Below, in pieces: positions 11,801 to 23,200 of a stretch of 64,000 bases of DNA (positions are counted from its first letter, which is position 1; each line of letters opens with the position of its first letter). Position numbers and translations under genes: made by a program. The notes under the pieces are model-generated. The model worked only from the letters and a program-made list of their open reading frames with translations. It was not told the DNA's origin and did not search any database. This stretch comes from Dentipellis sp. KUC8613. Its lineage: Eukaryota > Basidiomycota > Agaricomycetes > Russulales > Hericiaceae. The stretch is taken from assembly GCA_002286715.1 (NCBI GenBank), contig NSJX01000051.1:97906-161905 (forward strand), read 5' to 3'.

Positions 11801-12905
11801 CAGAGCCGGCTGTAGGCGATGAGTCGGTAGGTATTGATTCTAGATTCTAGCCTATAGATGTCTGATACGTATTCGAACAGGAGCAGGAGCGTGGCAGTCG
11901 AATCGCTTCCGTAGGCAACATGAGCGTGTTTGAGAGGGTCTTGAAGATACTATGGTTAGATCTTGTCAAACCCATTATCGACGTCCTGGGGCACGAGGTA
12001 AGGCACTATGCTTGTCTTCTCATTATATCAACTCACCTGTGTTGTAGCGAAAACCCGACGGCGCGTTAGGGGAAACTCTTCCCCATGTAACATGGTGTGG
12101 GACGGGTCCCATGGCCTTCCTGCCACTGCATGCTGCAGGAATCTACGACGAGTCCGATCAGGCACAGAAGGTGTTTGAATACGTCGTCTCGTCCTACACC
12201 CCGAGCATCACGCCGCTGCTGGCCGTGCGCTCCCCCACCAAGCAGCCCCTTCCAAAGGGCATTCTCGCTATCAGTCAATCTCATACACCCAGCAAACCGG
12301 CACTTCCAGGCGCAATCGAGGAGCTCGATGCGATCAAGAAGCTCTTCGACAGCAGCGACGCTAGCTACTTACAGGAAGAGTCAGCGACTGTAGCCAGTGT
12401 GATCAATACTATGGACGAACGCCCTTGGATCCACCTTGCGTGCCATGGAGTCCAGAGAGCTGACGATCCAACGAAGAGTGGATTCTGTCTCGAAGACGGG
12501 ATGCTCGAGCTTTCGGCGATCATGGAGAAGTCTCTGCAGCACGCCGAGCTCGCCTTTCTCTCGGCGTGTCAGACGGCTACTGGAGATGAGAAGCGCCCAG
12601 ACGAAGGCATCCATCTTGCTGCTGGGATGCTCCTTGCGGGGTATCACAGTGTTCTGGGCACGATGTGGTCGATCAAGGATCGAGATGCGCCTGTCGTTGC
12701 AGGCGAGGTGTACAGATACCTTCTGCAAGGTGATGGAGAGCGGAATAGCAGACGAGCGGCATACGCGCTTCATCGAGCCGTAGCGCGCTTGCGTGCCACG
12801 CTTCAGAAGAACGAGTTCGTGCGCTGGGTTCCTTTCATCCATGTTGGGTCGGCGTACAGCCTGCATTACAACGTACCAGCAGGCGTGACACCGCCTTCGC
12901 CGTAG
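8853..12905 (+). CDS. TPR-CHAT protein, copy 1 (tetratricopeptide repeats plus caspase-like CHAT peptidase domain)
   Basis: Exons 8853-8930, 8988-9095, 9156-9209, 9265-11826, 11881-11997 and 12048-12905 (all introns phase 0) give 1258 residues. After a Ser/Thr-rich N-terminus there are about 13 degenerate TPR units of 45-48 residues, each with an NNLG..L..RFE..G...DID.AI.....AV pattern. A helical linker (SALEWLEQGRAIVWGQ) leads into a C-terminal CHAT domain. The catalytic dyad looks intact: His in WIHLACHG (about residue 1106) and Cys in FLSACQTATG (about residue 1147). CHAT is a clan-CD peptidase fold related to caspases and separase; TPR-CHAT proteins are expanded in Agaricomycetes. A cytosolic recognition/cell-death or signalling role is inference. 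The start is uncertain: 5' exons may lie upstream. Tandem with copy 2. Confidence 0.88.
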
Positions 12906-14134
12906 TACCTTCCTAACTTGCCTCGGATTATGAGATCGTGAGAGCTGGAGTGTACTGTCGAGCTTTAGTAGAGAGCGGTCCTTTCTATGAAATTTCCAGA
13001 TAACCGAGGCACCCAAATGAACCACCATATCACGCGAGATGAAGACCTCAAACGATTCTCCCGCGGATTGTGGAAAGAAGGAAGGAAGGAATATCTCTTC
13101 GGGACGCTTCAGTGCGTAGGCTTACCGAGTCATAAAAGGCAATAAAATTCCGCGGTCACGAGAATTTCTGTATCTTTGGATTCGATAGGTTGTCTGTGTC
13201 AACGCTTTTCTCCTCTAGATCCCTTTGCAAGCTTTGCAGTTTCAGGCAGTTTCTACCCTCAGCTGCGATTCTCTATCATGAAACTTATCCATGGTCGAAG
13301 TATGACCACCGACGGACGTCTCACGTTCGATTTCAGGCGAAATCCTAACGTTGCCTGTTCAAGAGTACGAAACAGCGTCAACAAGGGCGAAGTACTCGTA
13401 TACGTATGAGGGTCCAGGAACGACATTATGTTCAGATGCATACTATATATGCAGCATCCGGACGACGCGACGTGACCGGTTCCGCGTCGTCTGGAAGTAC
13501 AAGCGAAGGACGGCGGTATGTTTTCGTTAGCCGCCAGCGTCGAACACGTTGCGTACGTGCTCTTCCTGCATGTTCTTCATCACTTCGTCCGTTTACTTTC
13601 CGGGCTCGTGCATGGCATTCTGTTTTCATTTGGTGCTGATACCTGTTCAAACTAACCCTGATTGCTCTGGTGTCGCAGAGAACCTTGTTAGGCAGAAGAC
13701 AGACATGCCAGCAGCACATGCAGAATCCAGACACTTTTCTATATAGATCCTGGCAAACACATCCTTCAACATTGGAGCATGCATCCACTGCATGCTTGAC
13801 ACGTGGTGGATCCTCAGCCTATATGTATGCCTTGGTCCTATCTTCATCCATTGCAGCGCGTTCCTGTTCCGTATGTCCTTCTTATGCAGTCCAATCTTGT
13901 CTTGTCTGCAATCCATTGCCGCTCTTATGCCCGGGTGTAGTGTGGGTATATCTCATTCACGTTCTGCTTCAGATGAACATATTATATTCCTCATATAGCG
14001 TGACGAAAGCAAGGCAAGGCAAGGCAATGCCAACAACGAGGCGGCGCTGGGTGTATCTGTGTCCCAGGTTGGTTCTCTAAATAGTATCGTGAAACAGTTT
14101 TTCGGTGATAAACTCCGCTCTGCAGGCCTTGCCG
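12906..14134. other. Flank between the TPR-CHAT copies: 3' end of copy 1, promoter and 5' region of copy 2
   Basis: Includes the 3' flank of copy 1 (with CGGTCCTTTCTATGAA, also found after copy 2), promoter block P2 and probable 5' exons of copy 2. One candidate exon at about 14007-14068 has an open frame and a phase-0 GTTGGT donor into the next exon, but has no in-frame ATG. Confidence 0.45.
13126..13168 (+). promoter_or_regulatory. Conserved promoter block P2 of the TPR-CHAT pair
   Basis: CGAGTCATAAAAGGCAA followed by CCGCGGTCACGAGAATTTC (13150-13168), matching block P1 in order and spacing. Confidence 0.55.
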
Positions 14135-17100
14135 ATGGTAGAGGGCGTGAAGCACATAGACGACAAGACTGCTGCAGAACGAAGCACCGCGGAGGACACT
14201 CAATCGTCTTCAGCACTACCGTCTTCCGAGGTGAGTCGGGCTCTAGCGCAAATTTATTGCATGGCTCATTTTTTCTCAATGCTTAGGAAGCACCAGTCGT
14301 AGGTCCCAGCACCACCGACGGAACGGCGTTGGTCGAGGTCGGTCCCCACTTTTTATTTTTGCGAAAAGAATACCGACCATTCCCAGGCTCTACGGCTGGA
14401 GGGAAAAGCCCAGGCCCTCTGCACTCAGTTTGAGCGTACGGGACATCTTCCTGACATTGACAATGCAATCTCGGCACTGAAGCAAGCTCTGGTCAACATC
14501 CCTGATCTACACGGTTCCCGGCCGGGATTTCTCAGTAATCTGGCTTACCTTTACGACCTTCGATTCAGGCGTTCGTACAAACTCGAAGACGTCAACCAAT
14601 CGATCGCAATCAGAGAACAACTGTTGGATGAAGCAACTACTGATTCGAGCCGACGGCCAGAGTATTTGGTTGGTCTAGGAATCGTACTCTGCAGTCGCTT
14701 TCAGCACTCGGGCCAGACCGTTGACATCGACAGGGCTATATCGCTAGAAAGACAAGCAGCCTCCCTTGTTCCCGAGACCAGCGAGAGTTACTTCCGATAT
14801 CTGTCCAATCTTGGCATGGCGCTTTCAATCCGCTTCGAGCATAACGGTCAATCTTCCGACTTGGATGAGTCTATATCCGTCCAGGAGAAAGTCGTCGCGA
14901 TCGCTCCAGAAAATTACGGCAAGAAACACATCTATTACAGCAACTTTGGAGGTACTCTCATTCGTCGCTTCGAACAATTTGGCAACATCGCGGACATCAA
15001 TAAGGCGATCACTATGGGCGAACGCGCATGCTCTTTCGTCCCAGATGGCCTCCCTGTCAAATCAAACTACCTCAATAACCTCTCTGGTTCCTTTGGAGTC
15101 CGCTATAAACGCCTGGGCAACCTCGCGGATCTCGAACAATCCATTAAAGCCGCAGAGACCGCCATAAGGCTCACACCATATCTTCAGCCAGGCCTCTATC
15201 CCAACCTCGCCGTCGCATACTCGAGCCGATTCAAGCGACTGGGAGACCCGGAAGATCTTGCTAAATCGATCGAGGCTGACAAAATGGCGTTATCGCTTGT
15301 ACCAGAAGGCCATGCATCCAAACCTAAATGCTTGAACAATCTATCCATGACTCTCCGAAACCGTTTTCTTCAACTTGGAGAGCTTCCGGACATCGATGCA
15401 GCCATCTCGCAAGAGGAGAAAGCTATCGACCTCACCCCTTCGGATCACAGTGACTGTCCGTTATACCTCGGCAATTCTGCTGACGTCCTCTCGCATCGGT
15501 TTCTCCTATTGAACAAGGAAGACGACATCAATCTAGCTATCACACGTGCTCAAAGTGCTGTCGATATGACTCCTAAAGAACATCCTATAAGACCTGATCG
15601 TCTCACCAACTTGGCTAACTGCTATACCCGCCGATTCGAGCGTGTTAATACCGACGTTGGCATCGACAATGCGGTCTCTGCGTACCGGGAAGCAGTCGAC
15701 CTCACACCAGACGATGATCGTATGAAGCCGGGCCGACTGAGCAACCTCGCGGGTTCTTTGCTTCGCCGGTTCCAGCGTGCGCGCTCCCCGCAAGAAGCGG
15801 ACCTCGTATCGGCCATCTCGGCACTACAGAAGACAATATCGCTCATACAAGAGGACCATGCAGAGATGCCTCTGTTTCTGAGCAACCTTGGTATGGCCTT
15901 GCGTCTCTACTACGAACATGATAATCAGGCCGAACACATCGAAGCGTCTATCGCGAAGTTGGAGCAGTCTGTATTGCTCACGCCGGACACTCTTGCGGCG
16001 AAATCCTCTTACCTGAACAATCTCGGCGACTCATATTTCTCCCTTTTCCAGCACTCGAATAATAACCGTACTGGCAGCGCGGACAAGGCCATAGACGCCT
16101 ACCGAAGGTCTGCAACATCAGCGAGCGGTTCTCCCTCGCTCCGATTCTATGCTGCTCGTCAATGGTCCAAGATGTGTCTCCGGCGTGGCTCCACACCGTC
16201 ACTGGAGGCACACGCAGTTGTCATGAGCCTTGTCCCTCGCATTGTTTGGCTTGGAAGTGGAATTTCTCAAAGGTACGACGACGTCATGACCATCAGCGAT
16301 GCGGTCAACGAGGCGGCCGCAGCTGCGATCCAGTTGCAAGACTACACCTCCGCACTGGAGTGGCTCGAGCAAGGTCGCGCGATCGTATGGGGGCAAATGA
16401 TACACCTTCGCACCCCCGTAGACGACCTCGAAGCCACAGACCCGAGTCTTGCGAAACAGCTCCGGGACGTCTCGCATCAGCTCGAACGCGCGGGATACCC
16501 TCAGAGCTCGGGTTCCGCGGCTGACGCAGCCGATCGACTGTCATTGCAGCAAGAAGTTGACCTCCACCACAAACTAGCGGCAAGGTGGGAGTCTCTGATT
16601 GAGACTGTACGCTCCCTGCCTGGGTTCGAGAACTTCCTCCGTCCACGGACTATCGCCGAGTTGAGCTTGGCTGCACAAGACGGGGCTATCGTCGTCGTCA
16701 ACATGCACAGGTCGCGTTGCGATGCATTGATATTGCGCCGGACGCCGGACGTTCAGCTGCAGCATGTCGCACTCCCGCGGATGTCTTACCAGCTCGGGCA
16801 GGATATGCGGTCTCTGATGCACCAGATGCTGTCGTCTTCGAATGTTCGCCAGGGTGAAAGCAAGCCAGTTCGCGCTCCAGTCAGTGACGAATTGTTGCTA
16901 TCCCCTGAATTGTGGTCCAAGGTCTCAGGGTCAGCTCTAGGAGAGCAGTCGGTAAGTATTGGATTTATGTTCTAGCCTATAGTTGCCTGATTCATGTTAA
17001 AACAGGAGCCGGAGCGCGGCAGTAGAATCGCTTCCGTAGGCAATATGAGCGTGTTCGAGAGGGTCTTGAAGATATTATGGTTAGATCTTGTCAAACCCGT

Positions 17101-18018
17101 TATCGACGTCCTGGGGTACGAGGTAAGACGCCATGCTTCTCCTCTCACTATATCACCTCACCTTTGTTGTAGCGAAACCCTGATGGCGCGTTAGCGGACA
17201 CACTTCCTCATGTAACATGGTGTGGGACAGGACCCATGGCCTTCCTCCCATTGCATGCTGCAGGAATCTACGACGAGTCCAATCAAGCCCGGAAGGTATT
17301 TGAATACGTTGTCTCGTCCTACACCCCGAGCATCACGCCGCTACTCGCCGTGCGCTCCCCCACCAAGCATCCCCTTCCGAAGGGTATTTTGGCTATCAGC
17401 CAATCACATACACCCAACAAACCAGCACTTCCAGGCGCAATTGAAGAGCTCGATGCGATCAAGAAGCTCTTCGATAGCAGCGACGTCAGCTACCTGGAGG
17501 AAAAATCCGCCACCGTAGCCAGCGTGATCAACGCAATGGACGAACGCCCTTGGATCCACCTTGCGTGCCACGGAGTTCAGAGAGCCGACTATCCAACAAA
17601 GAGCGGATTCTGTCTCGAAGACGGGATGCTCGAGCTTTCGGCGATCATGGAGAAGTCTCTGCAGCACGCCGAGCTTGCCTTCCTCTCGGCGTGTCAGACG
17701 GCCACTGGAGATGAGAAACGTCCAGACGAAGGGATCCATCTTGCTGCTGGGATGCTGCTTGCGGGATATCACAGTGTTCTGGGCACGATGTGGTCGATCA
17801 AGGATCGAGATGCACCTGTCGTTGCAGGTGAGGTGTACAGATACCTTCTGCGAGGCGATGGAAAGCCGGATGGCAGACGAGCGGCATATGCGCTTCATCG
17901 AGCCGTAGCGCGATTTCGTGCCACGCTTCAGAACAACGAGTTTGTGCGGTGGGTTCCTTTCATCCATGTCGGGTCCATGTACAGTCTGCAGTATAACATA
18001 TCAACATCGGTACGGTGA
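14135..18018 (+). CDS. TPR-CHAT protein, copy 2
   Basis: Paralog of copy 1. Exons 14126-14230 (first in-frame ATG at 14135), 14287-14337, 14387-16951, 17006-17122 and 17173-18018 give 1224 residues from that ATG. The same architecture is seen: short variable N-terminus, about 13 TPR-like units, a linker, and a CHAT domain with His (about residue 1076) and Cys (about 1117) intact. Introns sit in identical codons, and even the intron before the ERGSRIASVG exon keeps the block CTAGCCTATAG. The C-terminal part is almost identical to copy 1, whereas the repeats are clearly diverged. An upstream exon (about 14007-14068) may extend the N-terminus, so the start is provisional. Role as for copy 1. Confidence 0.86.
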
Positions 18019-18386
18019 CGCACGACACCTGGATTCCCTATGCTGTAGTAATTTCTTAGCCTGTCTCGGTTTCATCTGTGGTGTGCCATCGATTTTGTGG
18101 AAGAGGGCGGTCCTTTCTATGAACTTCTAGAGGACCCGAATGTCTAAAAGAACTTCAAGTAGTGTGAAAGGTGGAAATGGTGAAGGTCTGTTGCCGAGAA
18201 GCTGCCGAATGTGGAGGGCAATAAGTTTACACGATCACGTGAACCTCTTTGGTTTCTGGCTTCAAGTGGACGAGAGCCTCGCTACTTCGCCCTCTTCTGC
18301 TCTGTACCACCAACATTGTGCGCGGCATAGCGTCATTTTCCACTACAGCAGGCACCTTCATACCTTCTCACTTCATACCACTCGAA
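18019..18386. other. 3' flank of TPR-CHAT copy 2 and promoter of the E2 gene
   Basis: Starts with sequence homologous to the 3' flank of copy 1 (shared CGGTCCTTTCTATGAA). At 18218-18255 a segment (GGCAATAAG, then CGATCACGTGAAC) resembles promoter block P2 in a diverged form and contains a CACGTG E-box core. The E2 ATG follows about 130 nt later. Confidence 0.45.
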
Positions 18387-19565
18387 ATGGCGCCCCCCTC
18401 GTCTGGCGTAAGCAGCTATTGAAGTGAAGTGTCGTATCTCTGCTTACCCAGTATATTCTAGATGACCCTCAAACGCATACACCGCGAAATTGCGGACCTC
18501 AAGAAAGAGGATTTAGGAAAGATCAGTCTTGGACCTAAAAGCCCCGAGAACCCTTTCATGTGGAAGGCACGCATACCCGGTCCAGAAGGCAGTGTATACG
18601 AGGGCGGTGTCTTTGATGTCGAAGTGCAGCTCGCGCACGACTACCCGTACGTTTCATGCTACCTGTGATCTCGTCTGAAGTGTGTGTTGAAAATGTGGCC
18701 TATGGGTGCAGATTCTCAGCGCCTAAAGTTCTATTCCTCACACGGTAAGCCGCCACTCCATTTATGCGAAAGGGTTCTTTATTCAGGGCAATGGTCTATA
18801 AGGATATACCACATGAACATCTCCGACCGCGGGAATGTATGCATAGATATCCTCAAGCACAACTGGTCCCCTGCATTGTCGATTTTCAAGGTTATCCTGT
18901 CGCTGAGCTCGTTGCTGACTGACCCTAATCCAAGTGCGTATGCCGTGGGGACATTCCTGTACATTACTGATCCCTTCCGTTCCATAGGCGACCCATTAGG
19001 TTTGAGACTATCACTCTTTATTGTTCTCACCCATCCCTAACGTGATTCGGATTTAGTACCATCGATAGCGTCAGAATACCTTCGCCGTCGCACGACACAC
19101 GACCAAACAGCCCGCGAATGGACAAGACTCTACGCGAAACCTGCCACCCCTACCCCTGCCGCTCCGCCCCCCTCGGAAGCTGCAATCACATCTGTCCCAG
19201 AAGTCATTGAACTTGACGTGTCGTCATCGCGAGCGAGCAGTTCTTCGCGCACTGCCCCGGCAGCTGCAGCGGGTTCTAGTAGCACACAGCCGAAGGGCAA
19301 AGGGCGTGCATCTGGTGCCAACACACCAACGCCGGCAGCGAATGGCTCTCGCTCTGGCGATGTTATTGAGATCAACGATTCGGATGACGAGGTAGAAGAA
19401 ATCGCTGGTGGCGCCGCTCGAGGAACAAAGCGCAGAAAGTCAGGGCAGGCGAATGGAGCAGCAAGTCATAACGTGGAGGAGGAAAGTTCCAGTAGGCGCG
19501 GGAAACGCAGAGCGGTAGAAAGGCCTGGGCCTACTGCAGACGAGGTTATCGTCATCGAAGATTGA
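18387..19565 (+). CDS. UBE2E-like ubiquitin-conjugating enzyme (E2) with C-terminal tail carrying SIM-like motifs
   Basis: Exons 18387-18407, 18462-18646, 18712-18744, 18803-18933, 18988-18999 (12-nt microexon) and 19057-19565 give 296 residues. The UBC fold spans about residues 7-155. GSVYEGGVF and RIYH.NI...G..C.DILK..WSPAL match the UBE2E/UBE2D group. The active-site Cys is about residue 93 in GNVCIDIL. The HPN motif reads HMN, comparable to HCN in UBE2E. A ~140-residue low-complexity tail follows with three hydrophobic-acidic patches ([22 protein letters not shown] and the terminal DEVIVIED) typical of SUMO-interacting motifs. Two basic clusters (TKRRK, RRGKRR) suggest nuclear location. 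The E2 call is secure; SUMO binding is inference. Confidence 0.9.
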
Positions 19566-20265
19566 TACTAGGTGAACAATGCCTCTTTTGGTCACTAGGC
19601 TATTGTCTGCTGACTATAGGTACCAGTGACATGACAGACAGGAAAAACGTTGTCACCATTGCACTCTTGGGCTTTCTTTGCTTTCTTGCTATCTTACAGC
19701 GCTTTTGGATGTCTTTCTCTTCCCTCAGCATACTTCTGTTACGTCGGTCATCACGGTTGTATACTATGGTATATCTACTTTTCAAGCAGGAGGCTGAGGA
19801 CACATTGTATTTCTTCGCAATAATGCTAATATTATTACACGCGCCGCTTCCTAACTCATCCCTGACTCTGTGCTGCCTTGAGCACCTACAAAAGTGAATC
19901 TGGGACGCGTTTAGAGTACGCGAGATGAACGCGTCGCGGTCATATGACGGCCGTGGGGTGACGTGACAAAGGCACGTGGGGTGCATCAACTGGTCACGGT
20001 CACGGGTACGCGTCTTGGATTTGGAGGCGAACCGAGGCAAGGCAAAGCAATCCGGCTCAGGTCTTTGCGGCTTTCTTCTCTGGACGATACCCCCCTCTCC
20101 TGGCTTATATCCAGCATATCTCCAGCCCAGAATTTATACCAGGCCGCAGCACAATATTGTACACCGCTGTGGCTCACAGGAACTTACTATTCCTGGACTT
20201 GTCCGGTTAACTGCCCCGACTCACGATTTCTGTAACGACACAACGTCCGGCGGCGCATCTCCAGG
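19566..20265. other. Intergenic between E2 and myosin genes
   Basis: E2 3' flank, AT-rich, then a GC-richer stretch with the myosin promoter and 5' UTR. No coding or RNA feature recognised. Confidence 0.6.
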
Positions 20266-23200
20266 ATGCCTGCGCCACGAATATCCCAGAGCGCAGAAGC
20301 GGCGCGTGCGGCTGCTGCTCAGGCCGAATTTAACGAGAAGAAGTGGGTGTGGGTGCCCGATGAGAAGGATGGTTACCTCGCGGGATGGGTGGTGAAGGAG
20401 GAAGAGGACTTTGGAGACGTTGTTATGGCCGCAGGAGGAGACGTACGTGGTCAGTAACAAATACTGCAATTGCTAACTGAAGTGTTGCTATAGATCCGTC
20501 GGTTGCCTTTGTATGCCCTCTCCAAGATGAACCCACCCAAGTTCGATCGCGTCGAAGATATCGCAGATCTAACGTTCCTGAACGAAGCGAGCGTTGTGCA
20601 TAATCTCAGATTAAGGTATGGCTCAGGAGCTATCTACGTACGTGCCGCTTTCTTCTCTACCGAACGCACGAACAAGCGAACATTAACACTCGACCTTTCA
20701 GACGTATTCCGGCTTATTCTTAGTCGCCATCAATCCTTACCAGAATCTCCCTCTTTACACCTCCGCGATTGTACAACAATACCGCAACAAACGCCGCGAT
20801 GAGAACCCACCACATATATTCGCCATTGCCGAGCGCGCCTGGGTCAACATGGGAGAGGAGCGGGAGAACCAGAGTATTCTTATCACCGGAGAGTCTGGTG
20901 CAGGTAAGACAGAGAGCACAAAGAAGGTAATCCAGTATCTCGCAGCTATTGCGACCGACACGCACCGCTCCTCGACACCCGCGCATTCACATTCGCACTC
21001 ACAATCCCTTTCATCATCCTCATCTCTCAATGCTATCATGCCGTCGACCGGTCTCCCTCGGAATTCGTCGTTCCGCCACAAACACCATCAATCAATGGCG
21101 GTCTCTGCCTCTGGCTCTCAGATAAACTCTATGGGACGTCTCGGTCTTCTCGAGCGACAGATTCTGCAGGCGAACCCGATTCTGGAAGCCTTCGGAAACG
21201 CGCAGACACAGCGCAACAACAACTCTAGTCGATTCGGGAAATTCGTCCGGATAAGCTTTGCACCAGATGGCAGCATTGCAGGCGCAAATATCGACTGGTA
21301 TCTGCTCGAGAAGAGCAGAGTTGTCATGCGAAGCGAGGCCGAACGTAGCTTCCACGTCTTCTACCAACTCATGGAAGGCGGCGGCGCCCTGAAAGGTGCG
21401 TACGGAGGTACGTCAATTCGAGCCACATACTGAGTCCTCCCAAGATACACTGCTCTTGGACGGCGGAGTGGAAGACTACGAGTACCTCAACAAGAGTAGG
21501 CGAGAGGTCGACGGCATCAACGATCTTGAGGAATGGGGCGCTTTGAAATCAGCATTGGAAGTCGTAGGCTTCTCTGCTGCGGAGCAGCTTGACCTATTCC
21601 GCATCGTGGCTGCCATCCTCCACCTGGGCAATATTACCATCACGGCAACACGTGCCGACGATGCGGTGATGCCTGACCCTTCGCAAGCAGAGCGGGTTTG
21701 CCATCTTCTTGGCATTCCCGTCGCGGAGTTCACTCGCGCTGTTCTACGCCCACGAGTCTTGGCCGGCAGGGAGTGGGTCACTCAGGCTAGAACACGACAG
21801 CAAGCCCTCGATGAAATTGCCGCACTCTGCAAGACGCTATACGAGAAATCCTTCGGGTCTCTTGTAGACCGTATCAACCGCGCTCTAGACCGACCATCCT
21901 CGAAGTCGACGTTCATCGGTGTTCTCGATATCGCTGGTTTCGAGATCTTCGAGGTCAATGCGTACGAACAGCTGCTTATCAACTACACGAACGAGAAGCT
22001 GCAGCAGTTCTTCAACCACCATATGTTCGTCCTCGAGCAGGAAGAGTACGCGCGCGAAGGTATCGAATGGGACTACGTCAACTTCGGCCTCGATCTGCAA
22101 CCGACCATCGACCTCATCGAAGGCGGTGGCAGTGCCATTGGCGTCCTCAGCCTCCTTGACGAAGAGTGTATCATGCCCAAGGCGACGGACCTGACTTTCA
22201 CGAACAAGCTGCACCAGCTCTGGAGCGGCGAAGTGCCCGCTGGCGAGGAGCCGCATCCCGGTCGTGATAAGTACGAGCCGCCACGATTCCACCAGGGCTT
22301 CATCGTGCACCACTACGCCGGCAAAGTCGAGTACCGGACTGACGGCTGGCTGGACAAGAACAAGGACCCTCTCAACGACAACGTGACGCGCGTGCTCGCA
22401 TCCTCGCAAGAACGCTACGTCGCCTCCCTCTTCTCCGACTTCGTCGAGACGCCCGCATTCGGCCTGAGCGCGGCGTCGTCCGGCGCAGCGAACATGTTCA
22501 CGATCGGGAAGAAGCGCACGCTCAAGAAGGGCGCCTTCCGCACCGTCGGGCAGCGACACAAGGAGCAGCTCGCGAGCCTCATGGCGCAGCTGTACGCGAC
22601 GCAGCCGCACTTCGTGCGCTGCATCGTCCCGAACACGAACAAGAAGCCCGGGCGCGTCGACGTGCCGCTCGTGCTCGACCAGCTGCGCTGCAACGGCGTG
22701 CTCGAGGGCATCCGTATCGCGCGCCTCGGCTATCCCAATCGACTACCCTTCGTCGAGTTCCGCCAGCGCTACGAGGTGCTCACGCCGGGCATCATCCCGC
22801 GCGGGTACATGGACGGGCGCAAGGCATGCCTGCGCATGGTCGATGCGCTCGAGCTCGACAAGTCGATCTTCCGCATCGGCACGTCCAAGATCTTCTTCAA
22901 GGCGGGCGTGCTCGCCGAGCTAGAGGAGCGGCGCGACGCGCTGCTGTTCGATGTGTTCTCGAGGCTGCAGGCAGTTGCGCGCAAGTTCACGGCGCGGAGG
23001 CAGATGAAGAAGATTTTGAACCGTGCGGTGGCTATTCGGACTATCCAGCGCAATGCGCGGATATACGCGGAGCTCAGAGAGTGGCCATGGTGGCGTCTGT
23101 ATACTAAGGTATGCGTTTTACACTCGTAGTTTTTCGTTTATTCACTATGTATTAGGTCCGACCGCTGCTGGCTGCGACCCGGAACGATGACGAGCTGCGG

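Noticed and set aside
8853..18018. Gasdermin or other effector partner next to the TPR-CHAT genes
   Set aside because: Neighbours are a GTPBP-like protein and a ubiquitin E2; no gasdermin-like or pore-forming protein was recognised in the window.
22415..22711. Antisense open frames over the myosin motor and over the F-box/LRR gene at 54857-56546
   Set aside because: High GC at third positions opens antisense frames; no family similarity, and the sense frames carry the conserved motifs.
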